NCBI GenBank assembly: GCA_023544495.1
Contig: JAMJFV010000006.1
Location: 1 to 31,705, forward strand
DNA length: 31,705 bases
Direction of reading: 5' to 3'
DNA from: ANME-2 cluster archaeon
Lineage (GTDB): Archaea > Halobacteriota > Methanosarcinia > Methanosarcinales > Methanocomedenaceae
The notes beneath the pieces were generated by a model. The model was not told the origin of the DNA and made no database searches. It worked only from the letters and a program-made list of their open reading frames with translations. The translations under genes were made by a program, and so were the position numbers. How positions within the stretch are numbered: the first letter of the stretch is position 1; the number at the start of each line of letters is the position of its first letter. Positions 7,675-14,808 of the stretch are shown piece by piece.

Positions 7675-8424
7675 ATGACCGATATTCCGCCAGACCATCC
7701 CAGATACTTCTCTTTGATGACAAGGCATCGTATAGTCAGCGGTGTGGATAAAGGCATTACCAGCCAGGAAGGACTCATAGCCCAGGGCAGAGGCGAGGCG
7801 TTTGATTACCTCACCGGTGAGAAAACACTTCCTTTTGCCCATGCTGCCGAATATGCTGCCTCTGCCATGATGCTCCTGGGTAAGAGACGGGTAATTTCAG
7901 TGAACGGCAACGCAGCAGCCCTGGTGCCTGCCGAGCTGGTGCAGTTATCAAAACTGACAGACGCGCCCCTGGAAGTGAACCTGTTCTACAGGACAGAGGA
8001 GAGGGTAGTGAAAATTATCAGGCATTTACAGGCTCACGGGGCAGGACAGGTGCTGGGGGCCCGGCCCGATGCCTCCATTCCGTGCCTGGCATCCCAGAGG
8101 AGCAAAGTGTGCCGCGACGGGATCTATTCGGCTGATGTGGTGTTCGTCCCGCTGGAGGATGGTGACCGCTGCGAGGCCCTGGTGAGAATGGGAATACAGG
8201 TTATTGCAGTGGACCTGAACCCCCTGTCAAGAACAGCACAACAGGCAACCATATCTATTGTGGACAACGTTGTCAGGGCTGTACCCAACATGGTCAAAAT
8301 GGTCAGGGATTTGAAGGGCAGGGATGAAAGGTATTTGCAGGAGATCGTAAGGGATTTTGATAATAAGAAAGGGCTTGCCGATGCTATGGATTCAATTTCC
8401 AGACATTTGAGCGAGATCATGTAA
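7675..8424 (+). CDS. 4-phosphopantoate--beta-alanine ligase (archaeal phosphopantothenate synthetase)
   Basis: A 249-residue protein of the former DUF137 family. It joins 4-phosphopantoate to beta-alanine using ATP, giving 4'-phosphopantothenate, the archaeal route to coenzyme A that replaces bacterial PanC/CoaA. Recognised from the N-terminus IPPDHPRYFSLMTRHRIVSG, then GLIAQGRGEAFDYLTGEKT (about 34-52), the nucleotide-binding stretch VISVNGNAAALVPAEL (about 73-88), and the C-terminal VDLNPLSRTAQQATISIVDN. All family blocks are present and the length is normal. It has no clear Shine-Dalgarno and may be leaderless. It converges with the JAMM gene, with 2 bp between stops. Confidence 0.93.
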   Translation: MTDIPPDHPRYFSLMTRHRIVSGVDKGITSQEGLIAQGRGEAFDYLTGEKTLPFAHAAEYAASAMMLLGKRRVISVNGNAAALVPAELVQLSKLTDAPLEVNLFYRTEERVVKIIRHLQAHGAGQVLGARPDASIPCLASQRSKVCRDGIYSADVVFVPLEDGDRCEALVRMGIQVIAVDLNPLSRTAQQATISIVDNVVRAVPNMVKMVRDLKGRDERYLQEIVRDFDNKKGLADAMDSISRHLSEIM

Positions 8425-8426
8425 CT

Positions 8427-8828
8427 TCAAGTAACTTTAATTACCTCAACCGGTCCAACACCGCCATCCCATTCAAACCCATGTATCCCGTCAACACCTA
8501 CAATGATCCACAGTGTCTGGTAATTCTCCATACTTTCCTCATCCCAGGCTGAGGGACTGGCTTTAGAATGAGGGTGAGTATGGTACACCCCGACAATTTC
8601 CATCCCCTCCTCCTCAGCCCGTTTCCAGGCGTCATAATATTCCTTTGGATCCAGTTCAAAACTCCTGTCGGACAGTCTCGAGTTCTTAATGGGTAGAACG
8701 ATCTCGACAATGATGCTGCTGTGCTCTTTCCTGCCGATCAGTACACCACATGCCTCATCAGGGGCATGGAGGTGCAGTTCATTATCAAGCAGCCTGATAT
8801 GGTCTTTCCTGAGCTGCACGTCAGTCAT
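8427..8828 (-). CDS. JAMM/MPN+ metallopeptidase
   Basis: About 133 residues. The zinc-binding JAMM signature H-x-H-x7-S-x2-D is complete in HTHPHSKASPSAWDEE, and the upstream glutamate is likely in DEACGVLIG. Small stand-alone archaeal JAMM enzymes include desampylases that remove ubiquitin-like SAMPs, and relatives that cleave small sulfur-carrier conjugates; which one this is cannot be told. The ATG at 8828 starts the family core (MTDVQLRKDHIRLL); a longer frame to 8927 only overlaps the preceding radical SAM gene in another frame. It starts 13 bp after that gene's stop, so the two form an operon. Confidence 0.87.
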   Translation of the reverse strand: MTDVQLRKDHIRLLDNELHLHAPDEACGVLIGRKEHSSIIVEIVLPIKNSRLSDRSFELDPKEYYDAWKRAEEEGMEIVGVYHTHPHSKASPSAWDEESMENYQTLWIIVGVDGIHGFEWDGGVGPVEVIKVT

Positions 8829-8841
8829 GGTATCAGCCAGC

Positions 8842-9819
8842 TTACATGTCGATATGAGGATTGATATCACAACCGGTACAGGGCAGGCACATTGTCCGGG
8901 ACACATCAGCGCGCAGGCTGTGTTCATCCAGTATACGGCGCAATATTTTCGTCAGTTTTAATAACCGTGAGGCTGTAGGGCGCTGTACATCGATCTCCCC
9001 CTCACGCAACGGATGCATGCCGCCAGCCCTGACAATAGGCACCACGCCCATTGAAGCCAGTTCTTCCAGCCCTGCTTCCACGGTCTCGTCGGTCTCACCC
9101 AGACCCACTATGAAATTGGAAAATACCCGGTTCCTGCCAAACATGCTGACCGCTTCTTTCAGACTTTCCTTGATGAAGTCAAGGTCCATGCCAGGGCAAA
9201 CCCGGTCGAATATTTCCCTGTCCATAGTCTCGACATTATATTTTATCTCGACAGCACCGGCTTCCTTCAGCAACCGCGTTGAATCAGCTGTGGGGTAGAC
9301 CGACACACCAACAGGTACTTCATATTTTACGAGAGCCCTGATAGCTTCAACAGCCCGGTCAACTTCGTTCTCTGGAGTATCTGCGACACCCGAAGTGATC
9401 GAGATGGCATGCAGGTTCCCGCTTTTGCTGGCCTTATCCACCATAGCCACTATCCTGCCCGGGCTTTTAACATCGCCGGCCAATTTTGGCACAGGACAAT
9501 ATTTGCAGTCAAATACACAGCGTTCACTGATAGTGATATATGCCTGTCCGGGACAGTGGATAAGTTCCACTTCCAGCTGTCCGCGCACCAGTTCTTTGCC
9601 ACCTTTATATATCACTACATCGCCATTATCCCGTACAGCCCTTAGCGGGGACCCGTCATCTACAGATAGCCTGACCCTGTGTCCGTTCCAGTTGAAGAAG
9701 AAGGCAGTGTTGCCTGCTCCCGGCCCTGCCGTAGGAACAGTGATAGTTCCCAGCAGTGCCCTGTCGATATCAACAGCACCCACAGCCAGGAGTTCGGCTT
9801 TTATTTCTGCATCTGTCAT
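8842..9819 (-). CDS. Radical SAM protein, biotin-synthase-related
   Basis: About 325 residues. The cluster motif CX3CX2C is in RCVFDCKYCPVP (Cys101, 105, 108), followed by a TIM-barrel pattern with strands AISITSG, VGVSVYPT, IKYNVETMD and FSNFIVGLGET. A second cysteine group closes the protein (CLPCTGCDINPH), which could hold an auxiliary Fe-S cluster or zinc. An N-terminal domain of about 85 residues (VRLSVDDGSPLRA, VIYKGGKELVRG) precedes the barrel. The overall plan resembles the archaeal biotin-synthase-related group (COG2516 by memory), whose product is not known to me. The start at ATG 9819 is preferred over 9894, because GAGGA lies upstream. It is divergent from the XRE regulator. Confidence 0.82.
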   Translation of the reverse strand: MTDAEIKAELLAVGAVDIDRALLGTITVPTAGPGAGNTAFFFNWNGHRVRLSVDDGSPLRAVRDNGDVVIYKGGKELVRGQLEVELIHCPGQAYITISERCVFDCKYCPVPKLAGDVKSPGRIVAMVDKASKSGNLHAISITSGVADTPENEVDRAVEAIRALVKYEVPVGVSVYPTADSTRLLKEAGAVEIKYNVETMDREIFDRVCPGMDLDFIKESLKEAVSMFGRNRVFSNFIVGLGETDETVEAGLEELASMGVVPIVRAGGMHPLREGEIDVQRPTASRLLKLTKILRRILDEHSLRADVSRTMCLPCTGCDINPHIDM

Positions 9820-9924
9820 AAACAAAACATTCCTCGTTGACTCTGATATTTTATATTTGATGCTACTATATAGGTATGACCCCTGAAATCCCATTCGTCA
9901 AATGTCGATGCAACATTCGTTATG

Positions 9925-9930
9925 TTTATA
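9925..9930 (+). promoter_or_regulatory. TATA box of the XRE regulator gene
   Basis: TTTATA is centred 28 bp before the ATG at 9956, with no Shine-Dalgarno in between, pointing to a leaderless transcript. It shares the 136-bp divergent spacer with the radical SAM gene. Confidence 0.45.
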
Positions 9931-9955
9931 TTGAGTGCAGATAAATTAGCATAGA

Positions 9956-10690
9956 ATGATAGGGGATAAGCACGAGGCTGACATAAAGAACCGTCTGGCT
10001 GAGAAAATGGCAGGAGAAATCACCCTGTCCGACAGACCTGGCGAGGTAATGAAAAAATGGCGCGTGAATTTTGACGTAGCTCAGTCAGACCTATCTAGCC
10101 ATCTTGAAGTATCCCCTTCGGTTATCAGTGATTATGAGAGTGGCCGGAGAAAATCCCCCGGTACGGTCATTGTAAGCAAGATCGTCAATGCATTGCTTGA
10201 GATTGACAGGCAACGAGGGAGTAAGAAAATTCATGCCTATGAGAGCATGGTATCAGGGAGTTATGATCCGAATATCATCTATGATATACATGAATATACC
10301 ACTCCCATGTCCCTTGATGAGCTTTCGACCCTCATAGATGCCCAATTCATACACAGACCCGAATTAGAAAGTGAAAAACAGATATACGGATACACCATCA
10401 TTGACAGTCTGAAAGCTATCCTCGATATGCCATTCCATGAATTTCAAAAACTGTATGGCTGGAGTACTGAACGAGCATTGATATTCACGGGAATCTCAAC
10501 TGGCAGGTCACCTATGGTCGCGATAAGGGTCACCAATCTCAAACCTAGGGTGATCGTACTTCATGGTCTTAATGGGAATGAAGTGGACCCGGTGGCAAAG
10601 AAGATCGCTCAGGCCGAGAACATTCCTTTAATGTCCACGAACATGTCAATTGAGTCGATAATAAAAGCACTTCAGGAACGTAAGGTGTGA
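9956..10690 (+). CDS. XRE/Cro-type transcriptional regulator linked to mevalonate genes
   Basis: A 244-residue protein. A helix-turn-helix of the Cro/XRE type spans about residues 28-82 (VMKKWRVNFDVAQSDLSSHL, then VSPSVISDYESGRRKSPG). The C-terminal part (about 100-244, including YGYTIIDSLKAIL, ALIFTGISTGRSPMVAIRV and EVDPVAKKIAQAENIPLM) looks like a ligand-binding regulatory domain with an alpha/beta fold. The whole resembles the archaeal family I remember as COG1709, often found next to HMG-CoA synthase. It lies immediately upstream and on the same strand as the mevalonate trio (83-bp gap), so I infer that it controls that operon, perhaps in response to a CoA-thioester or isoprenoid intermediate. 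Repressor versus activator cannot be decided. Confidence 0.82.
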   Translation: MIGDKHEADIKNRLAEKMAGEITLSDRPGEVMKKWRVNFDVAQSDLSSHLEVSPSVISDYESGRRKSPGTVIVSKIVNALLEIDRQRGSKKIHAYESMVSGSYDPNIIYDIHEYTTPMSLDELSTLIDAQFIHRPELESEKQIYGYTIIDSLKAILDMPFHEFQKLYGWSTERALIFTGISTGRSPMVAIRVTNLKPRVIVLHGLNGNEVDPVAKKIAQAENIPLMSTNMSIESIIKALQERKV

Positions 10691-10711
10691 CCACAATAGA
10701 TTTATTTGTTA

Positions 10712-10748
10712 ATTATTATCATCTCAGTTATATTAATAGATAAGTAAT
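10712..10748 (+). promoter_or_regulatory. Promoter of HMG-CoA synthase operon with imperfect inverted repeat
   Basis: A TATA-like TTATATTAATA (about 10728-10738) lies about 40 bp before the ATG at 10774. It is flanked by ATTATTATC (10712-10720) and GATAAGTAAT (10739-10748), an imperfect inverted pair around the promoter that could be the binding site of the upstream XRE protein. AAAGGTGT precedes the ATG as the ribosome-binding site. Confidence 0.4.
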
Positions 10749-10773
10749 AAAATTCCAGAAAAAGGTGTACTAT

Positions 10774-11814
10774 ATGAAAGTAGGAATTGTCTCGTACGGT
10801 GCGTATGTCCCCAGATATCGCATTAAACTAGAAGAGATTGCAGCCGTTTGGGGAGATGATGCACAAAGTATTATCAGCGGATTGAAGGTAAAAGAAAAGT
10901 CAGTCCCTGATCTGGACGAGGACGCAATAACCATTGCGGTAGAGGCTGCGCGCAATGCCGTAAACAGGGGCAATATCGATGCTTCCAGGCTTGGTGCTAT
11001 TTATTGCGGGTCCGAAAGTCACCCGTATGCTGTGAAACCCACCAGCACCATTGTCGCAGCAGCTATTGGAGCAGTACCAAACCTGACGGCTGCAGATTTT
11101 GAGTTCGCATGCAAAGCAGGTACAGCTGCCATCCAGGCCTGTATGGGTCTGGTCGGTGCAGGTATGATCGATATTGGACTGGCCATCGGTTCTGATGTTT
11201 CCCAGGGCGCACCCGGGGATGCTCTGGAATATACTGCAGCAGCAGGAGGAGCGGCCTATATAATAGGTAGCAGCGACCTGGCAGCTGTTATTGAAGATAC
11301 ATTTTCTTTCACAACCGATACCCCTGATTTCTGGAGAAGGGAAGGCATGCCATATCCGGAACACGGAGGCAGGTTCACGGGAGAGCCGGGTTATTTCAAG
11401 CACGTGACCTTTGCAGCATCCGGCCTGATGGATAAACTCGGGACAAAACCTTCTGATTATGATCATGCAGTGTTCCACCAGCCTAATGGCAAATTCCCGC
11501 AAAATGTGGCTAGAACATTAGGATTCACTCCTGAACAGATAAAGACCGGAATGGTTGTACCCAGACTGGGGAACACATATTCCGGCTCATGCATGATAGG
11601 GCTGGCTGCCATACTTGACCAGGCCGTGGAAGGGGACAGGATATTCATGACAGCATTTGGCTCTGGTGCCGGTAGTGATGCTTTCAGCATCACCGTTACT
11701 GACAGGATTGAGGAAATACGTGATGCTGGACCTAAAGTTGAAGAACTGCTTGAGAATCCGATTTACATGGATTATGCCTCCTATGCCAAACATAAAGGCA
11801 AGATAAAGGTGTGA
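10774..11814 (+). CDS. Archaeal hydroxymethylglutaryl-CoA synthase
   Basis: About 346 residues. It condenses acetyl-CoA with acetoacetyl-CoA to HMG-CoA for the mevalonate pathway, which makes archaeal isoprenoid lipids. Seen: the N-terminus VGIVSYGAYVPRYRI, catalytic Cys113 in FACKAGTAAIQ, a conserved Glu/His region in CGSESHPYAVKPTS, the later catalytic histidine in AVFHQPNGKFP (about 236), and GNTYSGS near the C-terminus. The ATG at 10774 is chosen over 10765, because AAAGGTGT sits directly upstream. It overlaps or abuts the thiolase gene: the Shine-Dalgarno of the thiolase lies in the last codons here. In Methanothermococcus this protein forms a channelling complex with the thiolase and a DUF35 protein. 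Confidence 0.96.
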   Translation: MKVGIVSYGAYVPRYRIKLEEIAAVWGDDAQSIISGLKVKEKSVPDLDEDAITIAVEAARNAVNRGNIDASRLGAIYCGSESHPYAVKPTSTIVAAAIGAVPNLTAADFEFACKAGTAAIQACMGLVGAGMIDIGLAIGSDVSQGAPGDALEYTAAAGGAAYIIGSSDLAAVIEDTFSFTTDTPDFWRREGMPYPEHGGRFTGEPGYFKHVTFAASGLMDKLGTKPSDYDHAVFHQPNGKFPQNVARTLGFTPEQIKTGMVVPRLGNTYSGSCMIGLAAILDQAVEGDRIFMTAFGSGAGSDAFSITVTDRIEEIRDAGPKVEELLENPIYMDYASYAKHKGKIKV

Positions 11815-11819
11815 ATACA

Positions 11820-12992
11820 ATGAGAGATGTAGCAATTATTGGAATTGGCTGTACCAACTTCGGTGAACTTTGGGACCGTTCCTTCAGGGACCTATTCGTG
11901 GAAGCAGGTTTGTCGGCGATCGAGGATTCAGGCATCCAGGGTGAAGAGATAGACAGCATGTATGTCGGAAACATGAGTGGTGGCAGATTTGTTGAACAGG
12001 AACATATCGGCAGTCTCATTGTCGATTATGCCGGGCTTGCCAGTAACTTGCATATACCTGCTACCAGAGTGGAGGCAGCATGTGCTTCAGGCGGTCTTGC
12101 CCTTCGCCAGGCGATACTTTCGGTAGCTTCAGGATATGATAATGTTGTAGTTGCAGCGGGTGCAGAGAAGATGACTGACGTGGGCATGGATACGGCCACT
12201 GATGCACTTGCGGCAGCGGCTGACAGGGAATGGGAAGGTATAATGGGCGCCACATTTCCTGGATTGTATGCTATGATAGCCAGACTTCATATGCATACGT
12301 ACGGCACTACTTCTGAGCAGCTTGCAGCGGCCTCTGTGAAAAACCATCATAATGGTACCATGAATCCTATAGCCCAGTTCAAGAATGAAATAAGCATAGA
12401 TATGGTGCTAAACTCAAATATGGTGGCAAACCCACTGCATATGTTCGACTGCTCGCCAATATCGGATGGTGCCTCTGCTGTTGTGGTGGTTGCGGCTGAT
12501 ATCGCCAGGAAATATACTGATATACCAGTGTATGTGAAAGCTTCAGCCCAGGCCAGCGGGTCTATCTCTCTGCATGACAGGGCAGATATCACTACACTGG
12601 ATGCATCTGTTGTAGCAGGCCAGAGGGCTTACAAAATGGCAGGGATGACACCGGACGATATCGACATGGTCGAAGTCCATGACTGCTTTACCATAGCAGA
12701 AATTTGCGCTATAGAAGACCTCGGGTTCTTCAGGAAAGGAGACGGCGGCAGGGCTACCGAAGCAGGTGAAACAGCTATTGGCGGAAGGATACCGGTGAAC
12801 ACGTCCGGCGGCCTGAAAGCATGCGGACACCCGGTTGGCGCCACTGGCATCAAACAGGCAGTGGAAATTACCCAGCAATTGCGTGGAACTGCAGGCAAGC
12901 GCCAGGTGGACGGTGCCGAAGTTGGTATGACCCACAACGTGGGTGGTTCCGGCGGGACTGCTGTTGTACATATATTTTCGAGGAACAGGTGA
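11820..12992 (+). CDS. Acetoacetyl-CoA thiolase (acetyl-CoA C-acetyltransferase), archaeal type
   Basis: About 390 residues. It joins two acetyl-CoA to acetoacetyl-CoA, the unfavourable first step of the mevalonate pathway, pulled forward by direct transfer to HMG-CoA synthase in the archaeal complex. Seen: nucleophile Cys88 in VEAACASGG, the VEVHDCFTIAE segment, and the C-terminal GGLKACGHPVGATG with the catalytic His. It belongs to the archaeal/SCP2-like thiolase branch. The ATG at 11820 has AAGGTG about 7 bases upstream within the end of the HMG-CoA synthase gene; a GTG at 11811 is in frame but less likely. The next gene begins 5 bp after its stop. Confidence 0.95.
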   Translation: MRDVAIIGIGCTNFGELWDRSFRDLFVEAGLSAIEDSGIQGEEIDSMYVGNMSGGRFVEQEHIGSLIVDYAGLASNLHIPATRVEAACASGGLALRQAILSVASGYDNVVVAAGAEKMTDVGMDTATDALAAAADREWEGIMGATFPGLYAMIARLHMHTYGTTSEQLAAASVKNHHNGTMNPIAQFKNEISIDMVLNSNMVANPLHMFDCSPISDGASAVVVVAADIARKYTDIPVYVKASAQASGSISLHDRADITTLDASVVAGQRAYKMAGMTPDDIDMVEVHDCFTIAEICAIEDLGFFRKGDGGRATEAGETAIGGRIPVNTSGGLKACGHPVGATGIKQAVEITQQLRGTAGKRQVDGAEVGMTHNVGGSGGTAVVHIFSRNR

Positions 12993-12997
12993 TTTAC

Positions 12998-13387
12998 ATG
13001 ACAGTTGCGAGATTTTGGAGAAAGATACCACACAGGTATAATCTGATAGGTACCCGCTGCACCACCTGCGGAGAACATTATTTCCCGCCAAGGCAGATGT
13101 GTCCCACTTGCCGCAGGGAAGGGAAAATAGAGGACCACAAGTTCAGGGGTAATGGTGAAGTGGTCACTTATACCGTAATCCACACTGCTGCCAAGGGTTA
13201 TGAAATGCAGGCACCGTATAACCTGGCTATTATAAAACTGGATGAAGGTCCATCCCTGACAGGACAGGTGATATGCAGGCAAGATGAAATGGAGATCGGT
13301 ATGAGGGTGCGCTCAGTGTTCAGGAAACTTGGCGAGGAAAGCAATAAGGGCATGATCTATTACGGTACTAAGTTCATACCGGAATAG
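12998..13387 (+). CDS. DUF35 / OB-fold acyl-CoA-associated zinc-ribbon protein
   Basis: About 129 residues. An N-terminal rubredoxin-like zinc ribbon has cysteines at about 21, 24, 35 and 38 (CTTCGEHYFPPRQMCPTC). It is followed by an OB-fold (GNGEVVTYTVIHTAAKG to VRSVFRKL). In the solved archaeal thiolase/HMG-CoA synthase complex the DUF35 protein links the two enzymes and helps form the shared CoA-binding channel, and I infer the same role from the three-gene order with gaps of 5 bp. The ATG at 12998 is preferred; the longer open frame to 12821 only overlaps the thiolase. It ends in TAG and is followed by a T-rich terminator. Confidence 0.93.
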   Translation: MTVARFWRKIPHRYNLIGTRCTTCGEHYFPPRQMCPTCRREGKIEDHKFRGNGEVVTYTVIHTAAKGYEMQAPYNLAIIKLDEGPSLTGQVICRQDEMEIGMRVRSVFRKLGEESNKGMIYYGTKFIPE

Positions 13388-13392
13388 GTCTC

Positions 13393-13417
13393 TTTTTTAG
13401 TTTTTGTTGTTTTTTTA
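13393..13417 (+). terminator. Poly-T terminator of the mevalonate operon
   Basis: Runs of six, five and eight T separated by one to four bases follow 5 bp after the DUF35 stop, the usual archaeal terminator form. The minus-strand KaiC-like gene stops inside this stretch, so the transcripts converge. Confidence 0.6.
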
Positions 13418-14797
13418 TTTCACAACAAATCCTTTCTGGACCATTTCAATCCCCCCATCCCCGATTATATATTTTCGCATAGACCTGTCGTGGTCGCTAC
13501 CCCTCAGTTTCAGGATAGACATGGCACGATCGTACCGATTCTGGTGGTCCAGGAAATGCAGCATGATTATGCCATCTGCAAGAGATGAAATATCAGGTTC
13601 AGGTGTCTTTTCAGGAGTGAATAGTTCCGGAACTTCGTTGGTCAGCATTGTAGTGACTCCCCTGCCCTTTAAGAAATCAATGAGCAGACGGATATGGTTC
13701 TTAAGCTCGAGTGTGTCTGGCAGCGAAGATTCAAGGTTATACACACCATCATAGAAAAGTCGTTTTGCATCCATCTTCTCTACAAATGATTTTATTATCA
13801 GGTTATGTTCATCAGGCAGAATGGTGTTGGGATTTGAATAGATAATGTGCAACTGTCCATTTTTAATAAAATCCTCAAGGTTCCATCCCATCTTTTCTGC
13901 CTCATGTACCAGCTGTTCCTGCTTTTCCTCGAACAGCACAATGAGGCAGTGTTCACCCTGTTCAAGACCTGATACAATAAAATGAAGCCCTAATATGGTC
14001 TTGCCTACGCCAGCACCACCGTTCACCACGATAAAAGATTGTTCCGGTATACCTCCGCGCATCATATCGTCAATATCTTTCACACCGGTGGATAATCTGC
14101 CCTCGCCTGCCGGACAGGGGGTGGAAGTGGCTTCAAGTTTAGGGAATATGGATATACCATTTGCGTTGATCTTGAACGTATGTATACCGGACGTATTGCT
14201 TAAGGTATTCCCCATACCGCGCCATTTCATTATTTCCATCTTCCGGACTACCCTGTCCCCTATCAACTCCCTGTCCAGATAGATGACACCATCGGCAATA
14301 TGCGAGAGAATGGACTGGTGTATCTGTTGCCGGTTCAGTTCTCCTGTGACCATGGTCACGGCGGACCAGTCCTGTATCATGGCATCAAAGGAGTAGGCAA
14401 AACGGCGTTTTTCGTGGGAAGGAAAGCCATACCCCAGGGTATCAAGGGGATTTATTACAAGCCTGTCAGGATTGGTGGAAGCCAGGATATTCCCCATATC
14501 AAGCAGTGTTGTAAGCGGATCTTTTTCGGCTGTAGAACGGTCGATGGGCTGTACAAGTACTTTTTCACTGAAAAAAGGATAACAGCGGAGATAATCCATC
14601 AATTTGTTGAACGATTGGGAGGTGAGAGGCATATATACTGCCGTTTCTCCGCTCTCTGCTGCGCGTGATAATGATTGAAGTACAAAGGTGGTCTTTCCCG
14701 CTCCTGCGGTCCCTCCAATTAATATAAGGGATGGTTTAGGCAGACCGCCACCCAGCACTTCATCCAGGTAAGCAATACCAGTGGAGCAGTATTTCAT
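13415..14797 (-). CDS. Double-domain KaiC/RadA-like ATPase
   Basis: A 460-residue protein with two RecA-fold KaiC-like domains. Walker A motifs are GGTAGAGKTT (about 28-37) and GGAGVGKTIL (about 260-269). Each domain begins with the STG(I/V)xxLD pattern typical of KaiC-like proteins (STGIAYLDEVLGGGLP and STGVKDIDDMMRGGIP). Walker B-like strands are DRLVINPLDTLG and KRLFYDGVYNLES. No response-regulator or DNA-binding domain is attached. Archaeal KaiC homologues bind ATP and some act in signalling (ArlH-like, GvpD-like), but this one cannot be assigned. Its ATG lies 11 bp after the acetyl-CoA synthetase stop on the same strand, so it is probably cotranscribed. Confidence 0.87.
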   Translation of the reverse strand: MKYCSTGIAYLDEVLGGGLPKPSLILIGGTAGAGKTTFVLQSLSRAAESGETAVYMPLTSQSFNKLMDYLRCYPFFSEKVLVQPIDRSTAEKDPLTTLLDMGNILASTNPDRLVINPLDTLGYGFPSHEKRRFAYSFDAMIQDWSAVTMVTGELNRQQIHQSILSHIADGVIYLDRELIGDRVVRKMEIMKWRGMGNTLSNTSGIHTFKINANGISIFPKLEATSTPCPAGEGRLSTGVKDIDDMMRGGIPEQSFIVVNGGAGVGKTILGLHFIVSGLEQGEHCLIVLFEEKQEQLVHEAEKMGWNLEDFIKNGQLHIIYSNPNTILPDEHNLIIKSFVEKMDAKRLFYDGVYNLESSLPDTLELKNHIRLLIDFLKGRGVTTMLTNEVPELFTPEKTPEPDISSLADGIIMLHFLDHQNRYDRAMSILKLRGSDHDRSMRKYIIGDGGIEMVQKGFVVK

Positions 14798-14808
14798 GAT
14801 AGTACCAT

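Noticed and set aside
8829..8927. N-terminal extension of the JAMM protein up to 8927
   Set aside because: It overlaps the end of the radical SAM gene in another frame and encodes the antisense-like cysteine-rich shadow; the family core begins at the ATG at 8828.
12821..12997. Longer start for the DUF35 gene
   Set aside because: This part lies fully inside the thiolase gene and has no DUF35 similarity; the ATG at 12998 fits family length and spacing.
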